Source: Phenylobacterium soli (GTDB lineage: Bacteria > Pseudomonadota > Alphaproteobacteria > Caulobacterales > Caulobacteraceae). From it: a stretch of 64,000 bases of DNA. This document shows, one piece after another, positions 1 through 8,159 of this stretch. The notes beneath the pieces are model-generated. The model made no database searches. It had not been told where the DNA came from and saw nothing but the letters and a program-made list of their open reading frames with translations. The translations under genes and the position numbers were made by a program. Location of the stretch: the NCBI RefSeq assembly GCF_003254475.1, contig NZ_QFYQ01000001.1:992001-1056000 (forward strand). The letters run 5' to 3'. Numbering within the stretch: the stretch's first letter is position 1; every line of letters begins with the position of its first letter.

Positions 1-1121
1 TCCTGCGGCCGATGCTGCGCTCGGTGGCCAAGGCCAAGAGCGAGGAGCTGTTCGTGGCCGCCTGCCTGCTGGTGGTGATCGGCTCGGGCCTGGTCAGCGC
101 TTTCGCCGGCCTCTCCATGCCGCTGGGCGCCTTCATCGCCGGCCTGCTCCTCGCCGAGACTGAGTTCCGGCACGAAGTCGAGGTGGTGATCGAGCCGTTC
201 AAGGGCCTGCTGCTCGGCCTGTTCTTCGTCTCGGTGGGAATCGGGCTCAACGTGCCCCTGCTGCTCGACCATCCGGCGACCGTGCTCGGCCTGGCGGCGG
301 GCCTGGTGACGCTGAACGCCACCGTGGTCTTCGGCCTGGCGCTGCTCTTCCGCCTGCCCTGGCGCAGCGCCCTCGAGGCGGGGCTGTTGCTGGCGGCGGG
401 GGGCGAGTTCGCGTTCGTGATCCTCGGCCAGGCCATGGAGGGCGGGCTCGTATCCGCACCGCTCGGCCAGAGCGTGCTGGTCGCCGTCACCCTGACGATG
501 ATCGCCATCCCCGCCCTGGCGACGGCGGGCGCGCGCATCGGCGGCCGGCGGGCCGCCCCGCCCGACCTGCCGCCGAACCCGGAGGCTGCGCCGGGCCCGA
601 AGGTGCTGGTGGCGGGCTATGGCCGGGTCGGCAAGCTGGTGGGCGAGATGCTGAACGCCCACGAGATCGCCTGGGTGGCCGGGGAGGAGGACCAGCGGCT
701 GGTCGAGGCCGGCCGCCACGCCGGCGCGCGGGTCTATTTCGGCGACGCCTCGCGCCCCGAGTTCCTGATGCGCTGCGGCCTGGCCGAGGCGGCGGCCTTG
801 GTCGTCACCATGGACAATCCGGAAGGGGCGGAAACTATCGTAGAGGTTGCACGCCAGCTGCGTCCCGATCTAACCATTGTGGCGAGGGCCCGCGACGCCC
901 GCCACGCCAAGCGGCTCTACGAGCTGGGCGCCACGGACGCGGTGCCGGAGACCGTCGAGGCGAGCCTGCAGCTCTCCGAGGCGGTGCTGGTGGAGATCGG
1001 CGTGCCGATGGGCCTGGTGATCGCCTCGGTGCACGAACGGCGGGACGGATTCCGCGCCGAGCTGAACCGGCCCGACGCGCTTGGCGGTCGCCGCCGGATG
1101 GCCCGCCGCAACGCGGGCTGA
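1..1121 (+). CDS. Kef-type monovalent cation:proton antiporter, 3' part (5' end outside window)
   Basis: The frame is open to the left window edge, so only the C-terminal 370 or so residues are visible; family members usually have about 600. Residues 1-175 of the visible part hold hydrophobic segments of the CPA2/Kef membrane domain, including the GLFFVSVGIGLN stretch typical of KefB/KefC. A Rossmann RCK (TrkA-N) domain follows from about residue 196, with the nucleotide-binding motif GYGRVGK. Proteins of this type exchange K+ or Na+ for protons across the inner membrane and are gated by nucleotide or glutathione adducts through the RCK domain. KefB and KefC cannot be told apart here, and no ancillary KefF/KefG flavoprotein lies next to it in the window. 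Confidence 0.85.
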   Translation, partial: LRPMLRSVAKAKSEELFVAACLLVVIGSGLVSAFAGLSMPLGAFIAGLLLAETEFRHEVEVVIEPFKGLLLGLFFVSVGIGLNVPLLLDHPATVLGLAAGLVTLNATVVFGLALLFRLPWRSALEAGLLLAAGGEFAFVILGQAMEGGLVSAPLGQSVLVAVTLTMIAIPALATAGARIGGRRAAPPDLPPNPEAAPGPKVLVAGYGRVGKLVGEMLNAHEIAWVAGEEDQRLVEAGRHAGARVYFGDASRPEFLMRCGLAEAAALVVTMDNPEGAETIVEVARQLRPDLTIVARARDARHAKRLYELGATDAVPETVEASLQLSEAVLVEIGVPMGLVIASVHERRDGFRAELNRPDALGGRRRMARRNAG

Positions 1122-1161
1122 TCGGCGCCTAAATTGCGGCGGAAAACTTGAGATAGATCAC

Positions 1162-1186
1162 GGAACCAAGCGCAGCCGTGGGCGTT
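1162..1186 (+). promoter_or_regulatory. EcfG (general stress sigma factor) type promoter
   Basis: GGAAC at 1162-1166 and CGTT at 1183-1186 are separated by exactly 16 bases. This matches the published alphaproteobacterial EcfG/SigT consensus GGAAC-N16/17-CGTT. Transcription would start near 1192 and run rightwards through the gene-free region towards ompA. A FixK/FNR-like core (TTGA-N6-TCAC, one mismatch) abuts it upstream at 1148-1161 but is weak. Confidence 0.6.
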
Positions 1187-1441
1187 AAGGGGCGGCGCAA
1201 CATTGGGGCGCGTAGGGCTGTTCAGTGGGGCTGAATGTCGCCGGTAGGCACCGATCCGGAGCTTGCGGAAGCGTTTGCGACGCCAAATTGGCGCTGCGAC
1301 CTCGCGTCCACTTTACAAGCAAATCCAAAGACTTCTCCGGCCTTGGCGCGTAGGGCGCGCCGGTCGAGCGCAGGTGCTGCATTAAGATTTTACACAAGCT
1401 TCGATGGTTCGGATGGACGCCAGGCCCATCAGGACCATCGT

Positions 1442-1460
1442 CGGGGAGTCTGTCTCCCCG
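1442..1460 (+). other. Perfect 7-bp hairpin in the ompA upstream region
   Basis: CGGGGAG and CTCCCCG flank a five-base loop. No T tract follows, so it is not a classical intrinsic terminator. It could be the 3' end of a small transcript or a leader structure. Confidence 0.35.
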
Positions 1461-1636
1461 CCTCCGCATCCATTGCAGAGGGGATCATCGTCTAAGGTCC
1501 TGGCCTAGGCTGAAACGGGCCCCGAGATTGCGGACTGAGTGTGGCTTCGGCGACACTTACGTGACCGAGGGGCCTTGATATAAGAACCGCTGGGTCAATT
1601 GGCCGCAGCACTGAGGGCAACGAGAGGGCTCTGAGA

Positions 1637-2836
1637 ATGAAGTTCAAACTCCTGGCGGGAGCCGCAATGGCCGCGGTGTTCACCGCTTCCGGCGCTGCCG
1701 CGCAACCCGGTTGGTACGGCGCGGTCGATCTCGGCTACCACTGGCCGGAAGGCCTCCGGGCGACCTCTTCGACGAACGCCGCCAACGGCATCCCCTACAC
1801 CTGGGATTTCAACCAGAAGGAAGACTGGGCGGGCTTCGCGCGCCTTGGCTACCAGGTCAGCGATCACTGGCGCGTCGAGCTCGAGCTCGGCTATCGCGGC
1901 GGTGACCTCGACTCGGTCCGCGGCGGCTCGAACCAAGCCGTCATCGGCCTCTGCACCCCCGGTGTGATCCGCTCGGCCACGGCGCCGAACTGCGGCTCGC
2001 CGGACGGCGACATGAAGTCGTGGACCGTCCTCGGCAACGTCATCTACGACATCCTGCCGGAGTCGAACCTCAATCCGTTCATCGGCGCCGGCGTCGGCGT
2101 GAACCACCTGTCGGTGAAGGCGAACGGCCAGTTCTCCAACATCCCGGGCGTGATCTCCGCGACCAACCCGGCGATCCAGAACCTGACCATCGACGACGAC
2201 GACACCTCGTTCGCCTGGCAGGTGCTGGCCGGCCTGGCCTGGAAGGCCACCGACCGCCTGAACGTCGACCTGACCTACCGCTACCTGAGCGGCGCGGACT
2301 CGACCTTCGCGTCCACCGGCTCGGCCGCGGCCGGCCTGCAGCCCGGCACCTTCAAGGGCAAGTACAAGGACGACTCGCTGACGCTCGGCCTGCGCTACTC
2401 GTTCGCGCCGCCGCCGCCTCCGCCGCCGCCGCCCCCGCCGCCGCCGCCGCCTCCCCCGCCGCCTCCGCCTCCGCCGCCGCCGCCTCCGCCGCCGGCCTTC
2501 GAGGCGAAGCAGTTCATCGTGTACTTCCCCTTCGACCAGTACATCCTGACGCCGGAAGCGCAGCAGGTCGTGCAGGAAGCGGCCAAGTACGCGAACGACG
2601 GCCATGCGACCAAGGTCGTGGTCGTCGGCCACACCGACACCTCGGGCTCCACGGCCTACAACCAGCGTCTGTCGGAGCGCCGCGCCAAAGCGGTCGCCGA
2701 CGCCCTGGTGGGCCTGGGCGTGAACCAGACCGCCCTGGCTGTCGACTGGAAGGGCGAGACCCAACCGGCCGTGCAGACCGGCGACGGTGTGAAGGAGCCG
2801 CTGAACCGTCGTTCGACCATCGACATCAACTTCTGA
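1637..2836 (+). CDS. ompA: OmpA-family outer membrane porin with polyproline linker
   Basis: This 399-residue protein starts with a signal peptide (residues 1-22, ending GAAA before QPGW). An eight-strand-type beta-barrel region follows to about residue 256. Codons 258-286 are 29 consecutive prolines (2408-2494), and a C-terminal OmpA/Pal peptidoglycan-binding domain fills about 290-399, with the GHTDTSG and NRRSTIDINF motifs. It would sit in the outer membrane and grip the cell wall through the C-terminal domain. The proline stretch is far longer than the usual OmpA hinge and should need EF-P during translation (inference). The gene stands alone, with a strong terminator after it and a possible stress promoter 450 bp upstream. 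Confidence 0.92.
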   Translation: MKFKLLAGAAMAAVFTASGAAAQPGWYGAVDLGYHWPEGLRATSSTNAANGIPYTWDFNQKEDWAGFARLGYQVSDHWRVELELGYRGGDLDSVRGGSNQAVIGLCTPGVIRSATAPNCGSPDGDMKSWTVLGNVIYDILPESNLNPFIGAGVGVNHLSVKANGQFSNIPGVISATNPAIQNLTIDDDDTSFAWQVLAGLAWKATDRLNVDLTYRYLSGADSTFASTGSAAAGLQPGTFKGKYKDDSLTLGLRYSFAPPPPPPPPPPPPPPPPPPPPPPPPPPPPPAFEAKQFIVYFPFDQYILTPEAQQVVQEAAKYANDGHATKVVVVGHTDTSGSTAYNQRLSERRAKAVADALVGLGVNQTALAVDWKGETQPAVQTGDGVKEPLNRRSTIDINF

Positions 2837-2874
2837 TCTCGATCTGACGACGGCTTCTTCGGAAGTCTCTAGGG

Positions 2875-2905
2875 AGAGCCCGGCCGCGAGGCCGGGCTCT
2901 TTCCG
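2875..2905 (+). terminator. Intrinsic terminator of ompA
   Basis: An 11-bp perfect stem (AGAGCCCGGCC / GGCCGGGCTCT) with a GCGA tetraloop is followed by a short T run. It lies 39 bases after the ompA stop. Confidence 0.85.
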
Positions 2906-3018
2906 TTTGGGGCTCTCGAAATTCGGGGATCAACAAAGCAGCCTTACGGCCACGTTGTGCGTTTCATGCCCAGGCCATCCCAGGAATCCCGGATGGGGGA
3001 TCGGGCCAGGGAGAACGC

Positions 3019-4800
3019 ATGACCTATCAGCAGGTCCTGGCCTTCGGCCTGGTCGTGGTGACGATCGGCTGCTTCGTCTGGGGACGCTTCCGTTACGACG
3101 TCGTCGCCCTGGCCGCCCTGATGGCGGGCGTGGTGCTGGGCGTCGTGCCCGCCAAGAAGGCCTTCGACGGCTTCTCCAACGACGTGGTGGTGATCATCGG
3201 CTCGGCCCTGGTGGTCAGCGCCGGCTTCGCGCGCTCGGGCCTGATCGAGGCCCTGCTGAGGCCGATCGCGCCACGGCTGAAGAGCGCCGCCAGCCAGGTG
3301 CCGGTGTTCGTCGGGGCGGTGACCCTGCTCTCCATGGCCACCAAGAACGTCGGCGCCCTGGCGATCATGATGCCGATCGCCCTGCAGACCGCCCGCCGCA
3401 CCGACACCCCCCCCAGCCGGCTGCTGATGCCCATGGCCTTCGGTTCCCTGCTCGGCGGCCTGGTGACCCTGGTCGGCACCTCGCCCAACATCATCGTCTC
3501 CGAGGTGCGCCAGAACCTGTTCGGCGCACCGTTCGGCATGTTCGACTTCGCCCCCGTCGGCCTCGCACTCGCCGCTATGGGGATGGTTTTCCTGTGCTTC
3601 GCCTACCGCCTGCTGCCGCGCTCGCGTCCGCCCGGCGAGACCCTGGAGGCGGCGCTCGAGGCCAACACCTACGTCACCGAGGTGCGCGCGCCGGATGACT
3701 GGACCGGCCCCTACCGGCGCATCGGCGACCTGCACAAGGCGGGCGAGGGCGACGTCGCTGTCATCGCCCTCCTGAGGGACGGCAAGCGGCGGTCGCGGCC
3801 GCACCCCAACACCCACCTCCAGGCGGGCGACGTCCTCCTCCTGGAAGGCGCCCAGCAGGCCCTCGACGGCCTGATCTCGCGCGCGAAGCTGAAGCTGACC
3901 CGCTCGGACCGGCCCGTGGCCATGGAGGAGCCGACCGAGGAGGTGCTGCTGGTGGAAGGGGTGGTCGCGCCCGATTCCATGCTGGGCGGCGAATCGGCCC
4001 AGCGCCTCGACCTGCACGGCAAGCACGGGGTGAACCTGCTGGCGGTGAGCCGCAGCGGCTACCGCCTGAACCAGGCGTTGAACACGGTGCGCCTGCGGCC
4101 CGGGGACATCGTCCTGCTGCAGGGCGGCGAGCGGACCATGCCGGGCGCCCTCAAGACCCTCGGCGTGCTGCCGCTGGTGGAACGCGACGTGCGGCTGGGC
4201 GGCCTTCGCCGGGCGTTCGCGCCCCTGGCGATCCTGACGACCGCCATGCTGCTGGTCGCCTTCCACGTCGCGCCGGTGTCCATCGCCTTCTTCGGCGCGG
4301 CCGTGGCCATGGTGGCGTTCGGCGGCCTTCGCATGCGCGCGGCCTATTCGGCGCTCGACGGCCCGGTGCTGGTGCTGATGGGCGCCCTGATCCCGGTGGG
4401 CGAGGCGATCCACGCCACCGGCGGGGCGGAGGTGGCGGCGGCCTTCCTGTCGCAGATCCTCGGCCCCGCCCCGCCGCTGCTGGGCCTTGGCCTTCTGATG
4501 CTGCTGTCGATGCTCAGCGCGCCCTTCATGCACAACGCGCCCACGGTGCTGGTCTTCGCGCCCATCGCGGCCGGATTCGCCCGCCACCAGGGCCTCAACC
4601 CCGACGCTTTCCTGATGGCGGTGGCCGTCGGCGCCGGCTGCGACTTCCTCACGCCCATCGGCCACCAGTGCAACACCCTGGTCATGGGACCGGGCGGCTA
4701 CCGGTTCTGGGACTACCCTCGATTGGGCGCGCCGCTCTCCCTGCTCGTCCTGGTCGTGGGCACCCTGCTCATCTCCATGGTGTGGCCGCTGAGGGGTTGA
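3019..4800 (+). CDS. SLC13-family permease with two central TrkA-C domains
   Basis: The 593-residue protein has hydrophobic segments at both ends (about 1-200 and 395-593) around a cytoplasmic middle region (about 205-375) carrying two TrkA-C/RCK-C-like ligand-binding modules (each with a GD-hydrophobic turn such as AGDVLLLEG and PGDIVLLQG). The membrane half-motif GTSPNIIVSE and the later PIGHQCNTLVMGPGGY are typical of the divalent anion:Na+ symporter (DASS) group. Members move dicarboxylates, sulfate or similar anions across the inner membrane; the substrate cannot be read from the sequence. The start follows a GGGAG site by five bases. No partner gene is adjacent. Confidence 0.85.
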   Translation: MTYQQVLAFGLVVVTIGCFVWGRFRYDVVALAALMAGVVLGVVPAKKAFDGFSNDVVVIIGSALVVSAGFARSGLIEALLRPIAPRLKSAASQVPVFVGAVTLLSMATKNVGALAIMMPIALQTARRTDTPPSRLLMPMAFGSLLGGLVTLVGTSPNIIVSEVRQNLFGAPFGMFDFAPVGLALAAMGMVFLCFAYRLLPRSRPPGETLEAALEANTYVTEVRAPDDWTGPYRRIGDLHKAGEGDVAVIALLRDGKRRSRPHPNTHLQAGDVLLLEGAQQALDGLISRAKLKLTRSDRPVAMEEPTEEVLLVEGVVAPDSMLGGESAQRLDLHGKHGVNLLAVSRSGYRLNQALNTVRLRPGDIVLLQGGERTMPGALKTLGVLPLVERDVRLGGLRRAFAPLAILTTAMLLVAFHVAPVSIAFFGAAVAMVAFGGLRMRAAYSALDGPVLVLMGALIPVGEAIHATGGAEVAAAFLSQILGPAPPLLGLGLLMLLSMLSAPFMHNAPTVLVFAPIAAGFARHQGLNPDAFLMAVAVGAGCDFLTPIGHQCNTLVMGPGGYRFWDYPRLGAPLSLLVLVVGTLLISMVWPLRG

Positions 4801-4883
4801 GTCCGGGCCGGTCACACTCTCGTGAGCGGGGTGACCTTGCGGCGCCGCCAAGGCCTTGATCTGCCGAGAGCGGCCTTACCGCG

Positions 4884-4899
4884 TTAAGGTCTGGTTAAC
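4884..4899 (+). promoter_or_regulatory. CtrA box upstream of nrdA
   Basis: TTAAGGTCTGGTTAAC is an exact match to the CtrA consensus TTAA-N7-TTAAC. It lies about 145 bp before the nrdA start. A CcrM methylation site (GACTC, of type GANTC) follows at 4937-4941. Together they suggest cell-cycle control of nrdA transcription, as is common in Caulobacterales. Confidence 0.65.
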
Positions 4900-4954
4900 G
4901 AAAAAACCTGGGCGCCGATGAGCTGTCCTCATTGACGACTCCTTAGGCTCTGTG

Positions 4955-5001
4955 TCCCCATATGTGGGTTGTTCGGGCGTGTCGCCCACAACATCTTGGG
5001 G
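4955..5001 (+). promoter_or_regulatory. Tandem NrdR-like operator of nrdA
   Basis: Two 16-bp boxes resembling the NrdR consensus (acaCaatATaTtGtgt) sit at 4955-4970 (TCCCCATATGTGGGTT) and 4986-5001 (CCACAACATCTTGGGG). Their centres are 31 bp apart, the three-helical-turn spacing known for NrdR operators. The second box shares 14 identical bases with the nrdB promoter. Confidence 0.7.
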
Positions 5002-5043
5002 GCGCGAGGCGGGCTGGGGTGAGGCCGTAAGTCTCGCAAAAGT

Positions 5044-6921
5044 ATGGATTTGGGGACGATGAGCGAAGCGGCGAAGGTTGGGATTGCCGAAACGGCGGGC
5101 CAGGTCCAGGCGCGGCCGGAACGTCCGCAGCTGCAGCTTGTGCGCAAGGTGGAGGTGGATCGCTCGCGCGACGCCAACCTGACCGACTTCGGCAAGACCA
5201 CGCTGGAGGACCGCTACCTGCTGCCGGGCGAGTCCTATCAGGACATGTTCGCCCGGGTGGCCACGGCCTTCGCGGACGACGCCGAGCACGCCCAGCGCAT
5301 CTACGACTACATCTCCAACCTGTGGTTCATGCCGGCCACGCCGGTGCTGTCGAATGGCGGCGCGGCGCGCGGCCTGCCCATCTCCTGCTTCCTCAACGCC
5401 GTGCCCGACAACCTCGACGGCATCGTCAGCGTCTGGAACGAGAACGTGGCGCTCGCCTCCAACGGCGGCGGCATAGGCACCTACTGGGGGGGCGTCCGCT
5501 CGATCGGCGAGAAGGTGAAGGGCGCGGGCCAGACCAGCGGCATCATCCCCTTCATCCGCGTGATGGACTCCCTGACGCTGGCGATCAGCCAGGGCTCGCT
5601 GCGCCGCGGCTCGGCGGCGGTCTATCTCGACGTCCACCACCCGGAGATCGAGGAGTTCCTGGAGATCCGGAAGCCGTCGGGCGACTTCAACCGCAAGTCC
5701 CTCAACCTGCACCACGGCATCTCGATCACCGACGAGTTCATGGAGGCGGTGCGCGACGGGGCGATGTTCGGCCTGCGCAGCCCCAAGACCGGCGAGGTGA
5801 TCCGCGAGGTCGACGCCCGCACGCTCTGGCAGAAGATCCTCGAGATCCGCCTGCAGACCGGCGAGCCCTACCTGATCTTCTCCGATACCGTGAACCGCTC
5901 GATGCCGCAGCATCAGCGCGAGCTCGGCCTGTCGGTCCGCCAGTCGAACCTGTGCTCGGAGATCATGCTCCACACCGGCAAGGACCACCTGGGCCAGGAG
6001 CGGACCGCGGTCTGCTGCCTCTCCTCGGTCAACGCCGAGAAGTTCCTCGAGTGGCGCGACCATCCGACCTTCATCGAGGACGTGATGCGCTTCCTCGACA
6101 ACGTGCTGGAGGACTTCATCCAGCGCGCCCCGCCGGAGATGGCGCACGCCGTCTACGCCGCGACCCGCGAGCGCTCGGTGGGCCTGGGCCTGATGGGCTT
6201 CCACTCCTTCCTGCAGCAGCAGAACGTGCCCTTCGAGAGCGCCCTGGCGAAGAGCTGGAACATGCGCCTCTTCAAGACGCTGCGCCGCCAATGCGACGCC
6301 GCCTCGCGGACCCTGGCCGCCGAGCGCGGCCCGTGCCCGGACGCCGCCGAGCGCGGGGTGATGGAGCGCTTCAGCCATAAGCTGGCGATCGCGCCGACCG
6401 CCTCGATCTCGATCATCTGCGGCGGCACCAGCGCCGGCATCGAGCCGATCCCGGCCAACATCTACAGCCACAAGACTCTGTCGGGCACCTTCGCGGTGAA
6501 GAACCCCTACCTGGAGCGCCTGCTCGAGGAGAAGGGCCAGAACACCCCGGCGGTGTGGGACTCCATCCTGCAGAACGAGGGCTCGGTCCAGCACCTGGAC
6601 TTCCTCAGCCAGGACGAGAAGGACGTCTACAAGACCGCCTTCGAGATCGACCAGCGCTGGGTCATCGAGCTCGCCGCCGACCGCACCCCGGACGTGTGCC
6701 AGTCGCAGTCGGTCAACGTCTTCCTGCCGGGCGACGTCGACAAGTGGGACCTGCACATGCTGCACTGGATGGCCTGGGAGCGGGGCTGCAAGAGCCTCTA
6801 CTATCTGCGCTCCAAGTCGGTGCAGCGGGCGGCCCACGCCGGCGGCGAGGTGGCCGAGCAGGTGGTCGACATGGCCGGCGCGGCCAAGACGGACTACGAG
6901 GAATGCTTGGCCTGCCAGTGA
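5044..6921 (+). CDS. nrdA: Ribonucleoside-diphosphate reductase class Ia, alpha subunit
   Basis: NrdA makes deoxyribonucleotides from NDPs in the cytosol with NrdB, which lies at 8267-9304. The 625-residue protein carries the catalytic barrel with the NLCSEI motif, the second active-site cysteine region (AVCCLSS), the PTASISIICG loop and the C-terminal redox pair in ECLACQ. No full N-terminal ATP cone is evident. The ATG at 5044 gives the longest product; an ATG at 5059 (MSEAAK) is equally possible, and neither has an ideally spaced ribosome-binding site. The promoter holds a CtrA box, a GANTC site and two NrdR boxes. A strong terminator follows, so nrdA and nrdB are separate transcripts. Confidence 0.95.
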   Translation: MDLGTMSEAAKVGIAETAGQVQARPERPQLQLVRKVEVDRSRDANLTDFGKTTLEDRYLLPGESYQDMFARVATAFADDAEHAQRIYDYISNLWFMPATPVLSNGGAARGLPISCFLNAVPDNLDGIVSVWNENVALASNGGGIGTYWGGVRSIGEKVKGAGQTSGIIPFIRVMDSLTLAISQGSLRRGSAAVYLDVHHPEIEEFLEIRKPSGDFNRKSLNLHHGISITDEFMEAVRDGAMFGLRSPKTGEVIREVDARTLWQKILEIRLQTGEPYLIFSDTVNRSMPQHQRELGLSVRQSNLCSEIMLHTGKDHLGQERTAVCCLSSVNAEKFLEWRDHPTFIEDVMRFLDNVLEDFIQRAPPEMAHAVYAATRERSVGLGLMGFHSFLQQQNVPFESALAKSWNMRLFKTLRRQCDAASRTLAAERGPCPDAAERGVMERFSHKLAIAPTASISIICGGTSAGIEPIPANIYSHKTLSGTFAVKNPYLERLLEEKGQNTPAVWDSILQNEGSVQHLDFLSQDEKDVYKTAFEIDQRWVIELAADRTPDVCQSQSVNVFLPGDVDKWDLHMLHWMAWERGCKSLYYLRSKSVQRAAHAGGEVAEQVVDMAGAAKTDYEECLACQ

Positions 6922-6952
6922 GTTAGGCCAGTAGCTCAGGTCAGATGAAAAG

Positions 6953-6983
6953 AGCCCCCGGCGGCGACGCCGGGGGCTTTTTC
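6953..6983 (+). terminator. Intrinsic terminator of nrdA
   Basis: An 11-bp stem (AGCCCCCGGCG / CGCCGGGGGCT) with a GCGA loop is followed by five T residues, 31 bases after the nrdA stop. Confidence 0.9.
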
Positions 6984-7194
6984 GTGTCCGGCGTCTTGGT
7001 TAAGGCCGGACCGGGGCGAAGCCTCGCTGTTTCAGGCATTCGCGCCCGCTCAGCGCCCCCGATTGAGGCACATCAAGGTGCTGTCACGAATTCCATTTAG
7101 GCACGGGAACTGCATTTCATTTTGCGACTTTGAAGGTCCGTGGAATGGTGCGGGATAACCGCGCTACAAAAGAAGCGGGCTGGGAGAACGTCTG

Positions 7195-8064
7195 ATGAGG
7201 CGGTTGGCTGTTCTGGCCATCGTCCTGGGTTGTGGCGCCGGATGCGGCGCCCTAAGCGGCGCCTGGAGCGGCACGGCGATGGCCGCGCCGGCGGCGAAGG
7301 CCCACGCATCGACCCGCGACGCCCTCGCGCAGGCGGCGTTCAAGCCGAACATCAAGCCCGTCGAGACCGACCCGATCGGCGCCCTGCTCGACCACGACAC
7401 CTATGCCCCCGGCGCCGGCCTGGTGAGCTGGCGCACCGACGAGGCGGCGCTGTCCGCCCGCTCGGACGGCCCCATCGATTCGCTACGTATCCGCCAGGGC
7501 GCGGTCGTGGCGCGGCCCGGCGACCTTCCGCTGACCCAGCGCTCCGCCGTCGACCCGAGCGACTACGAGGTCAGCGTGATCCGCAAATGGCCCGGCGCGG
7601 TGAGCTTCGACGCCGGCCGCCTGGCGGTGGACGTCTCGCCCCACGCCGGGGTCGGGGTGATCGGCGGCGACCGGGCCGGCGGCGGCTCGGCCGAGGCCGG
7701 CGCCACCCTCTCGGTCTCCAAGGCCGACCTCGCCGGCGAGCGGCTGAAGTCCATGGGCGTCAAGGATGGCTCCGCGTTCGGCGACCAGGGCCGCTGGTAT
7801 CTCTTCGCCGCCGCCTCGGGCCGCGCGGTCGGCATGAACATGCTGCACGGCGAGAGCGGCTGGAACCGGGCCGGCTGGTCCACCGACGCGACCTCCAAGC
7901 TGGTCGGCGACACCCAGGTCGGCGTCGGCTGGCGGCGCGGCGCGGTGCAGACCTCGGTCGGCTATGTCCACCGCAAGGTGAAGGGCGAGCACGTCATGTA
8001 CGGCATCGACCCGCACGACGACGACATGGTCGCCTTCTCCCTGTCGATCCGCCCGCGGAAATAG
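7195..8064 (+). CDS. Exported protein of unknown function, between nrdA and nrdB
   Basis: I do not recognise this 289-residue protein. It starts after a GGGAG ribosome-binding site (nine-base spacing) with an N-terminal export signal of about 30 residues; an internal LGCGAGCG could be a lipobox but is not followed by a classical +2 context. The remainder is rich in glycine, with alternating polar/hydrophobic stretches (for example VGVGWRRGAVQTSVGYVHRK) that look like outer-membrane beta strands, though it does not end in an aromatic residue. It has its own terminator and sits between the two ribonucleotide reductase genes with no visible functional link to them. Confidence 0.75.
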   Translation: MRRLAVLAIVLGCGAGCGALSGAWSGTAMAAPAAKAHASTRDALAQAAFKPNIKPVETDPIGALLDHDTYAPGAGLVSWRTDEAALSARSDGPIDSLRIRQGAVVARPGDLPLTQRSAVDPSDYEVSVIRKWPGAVSFDAGRLAVDVSPHAGVGVIGGDRAGGGSAEAGATLSVSKADLAGERLKSMGVKDGSAFGDQGRWYLFAAASGRAVGMNMLHGESGWNRAGWSTDATSKLVGDTQVGVGWRRGAVQTSVGYVHRKVKGEHVMYGIDPHDDDMVAFSLSIRPRK

Positions 8065-8089
8065 CGGCGGAATACGCAAGGGGACGCAG

Positions 8090-8113
8090 AAGGGCGGCTT
8101 CGGCCGCCTTTTT
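8090..8113 (+). terminator. Intrinsic terminator after the 7195-8064 gene
   Basis: GGCGGC-TTCG-GCCGCC, extended by A/T and G/T pairs, is followed by five T residues. The UUCG tetraloop makes it very stable. It insulates nrdB from upstream transcription. Confidence 0.85.
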
Positions 8114-8159
8114 ACTTCACGACCGATCTCACGGCGGGGCCACCTTATCCCCCGCCCAT

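Larger units (their letters stand above)
1122..1636. other. 515-base gene-free region before ompA
   Basis: No convincing gene is present. An 86-codon reading frame at 1235-1495 (+) has atypical composition for this genome and no recognisable domain. The stretch is less GC-rich than its surroundings, contains an EcfG-type promoter match at 1162-1186, a small hairpin with a G-rich loop at 1221-1235 (TTCAG-TGGGG-CTGAA), and a perfect 7-bp stem at 1442-1460. It could be a long ompA leader or encode a small RNA; sequence alone does not decide. Confidence 0.6.

Noticed and set aside
1148-1161. FixK/FNR-like site (TTGA-N6-TCAC)
   Set aside because: One core mismatch and no anaerobic gene next to it; too weak to list as a feature.
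1235-1495. 86-codon open frame on the plus strand behind the EcfG-type promoter
   Set aside because: Lower GC and no third-position GC bias, no domain, and a hairpin covers its start. More likely non-coding.
2408-2494. Triplet repeat resembling a CRISPR or microsatellite
   Set aside because: It is in frame and encodes the OmpA polyproline linker; no spacers exist.
2944-4851. Very long minus-strand frame opposite the SLC13 permease gene
   Set aside because: Charged, low-complexity product rich in His, Gln and Arg; an artefact of the GC-rich antisense frame. The same applies to minus-strand frames at 4876-6837, 38234-40444 and 60426-62801.
8140-8155. Additional NrdR-like half box upstream of nrdB
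   Set aside because: Only the left half fits and its centre is 20 bp, not 31 bp, from the strong box; the downstream partner at 8191-8206 has the right spacing.
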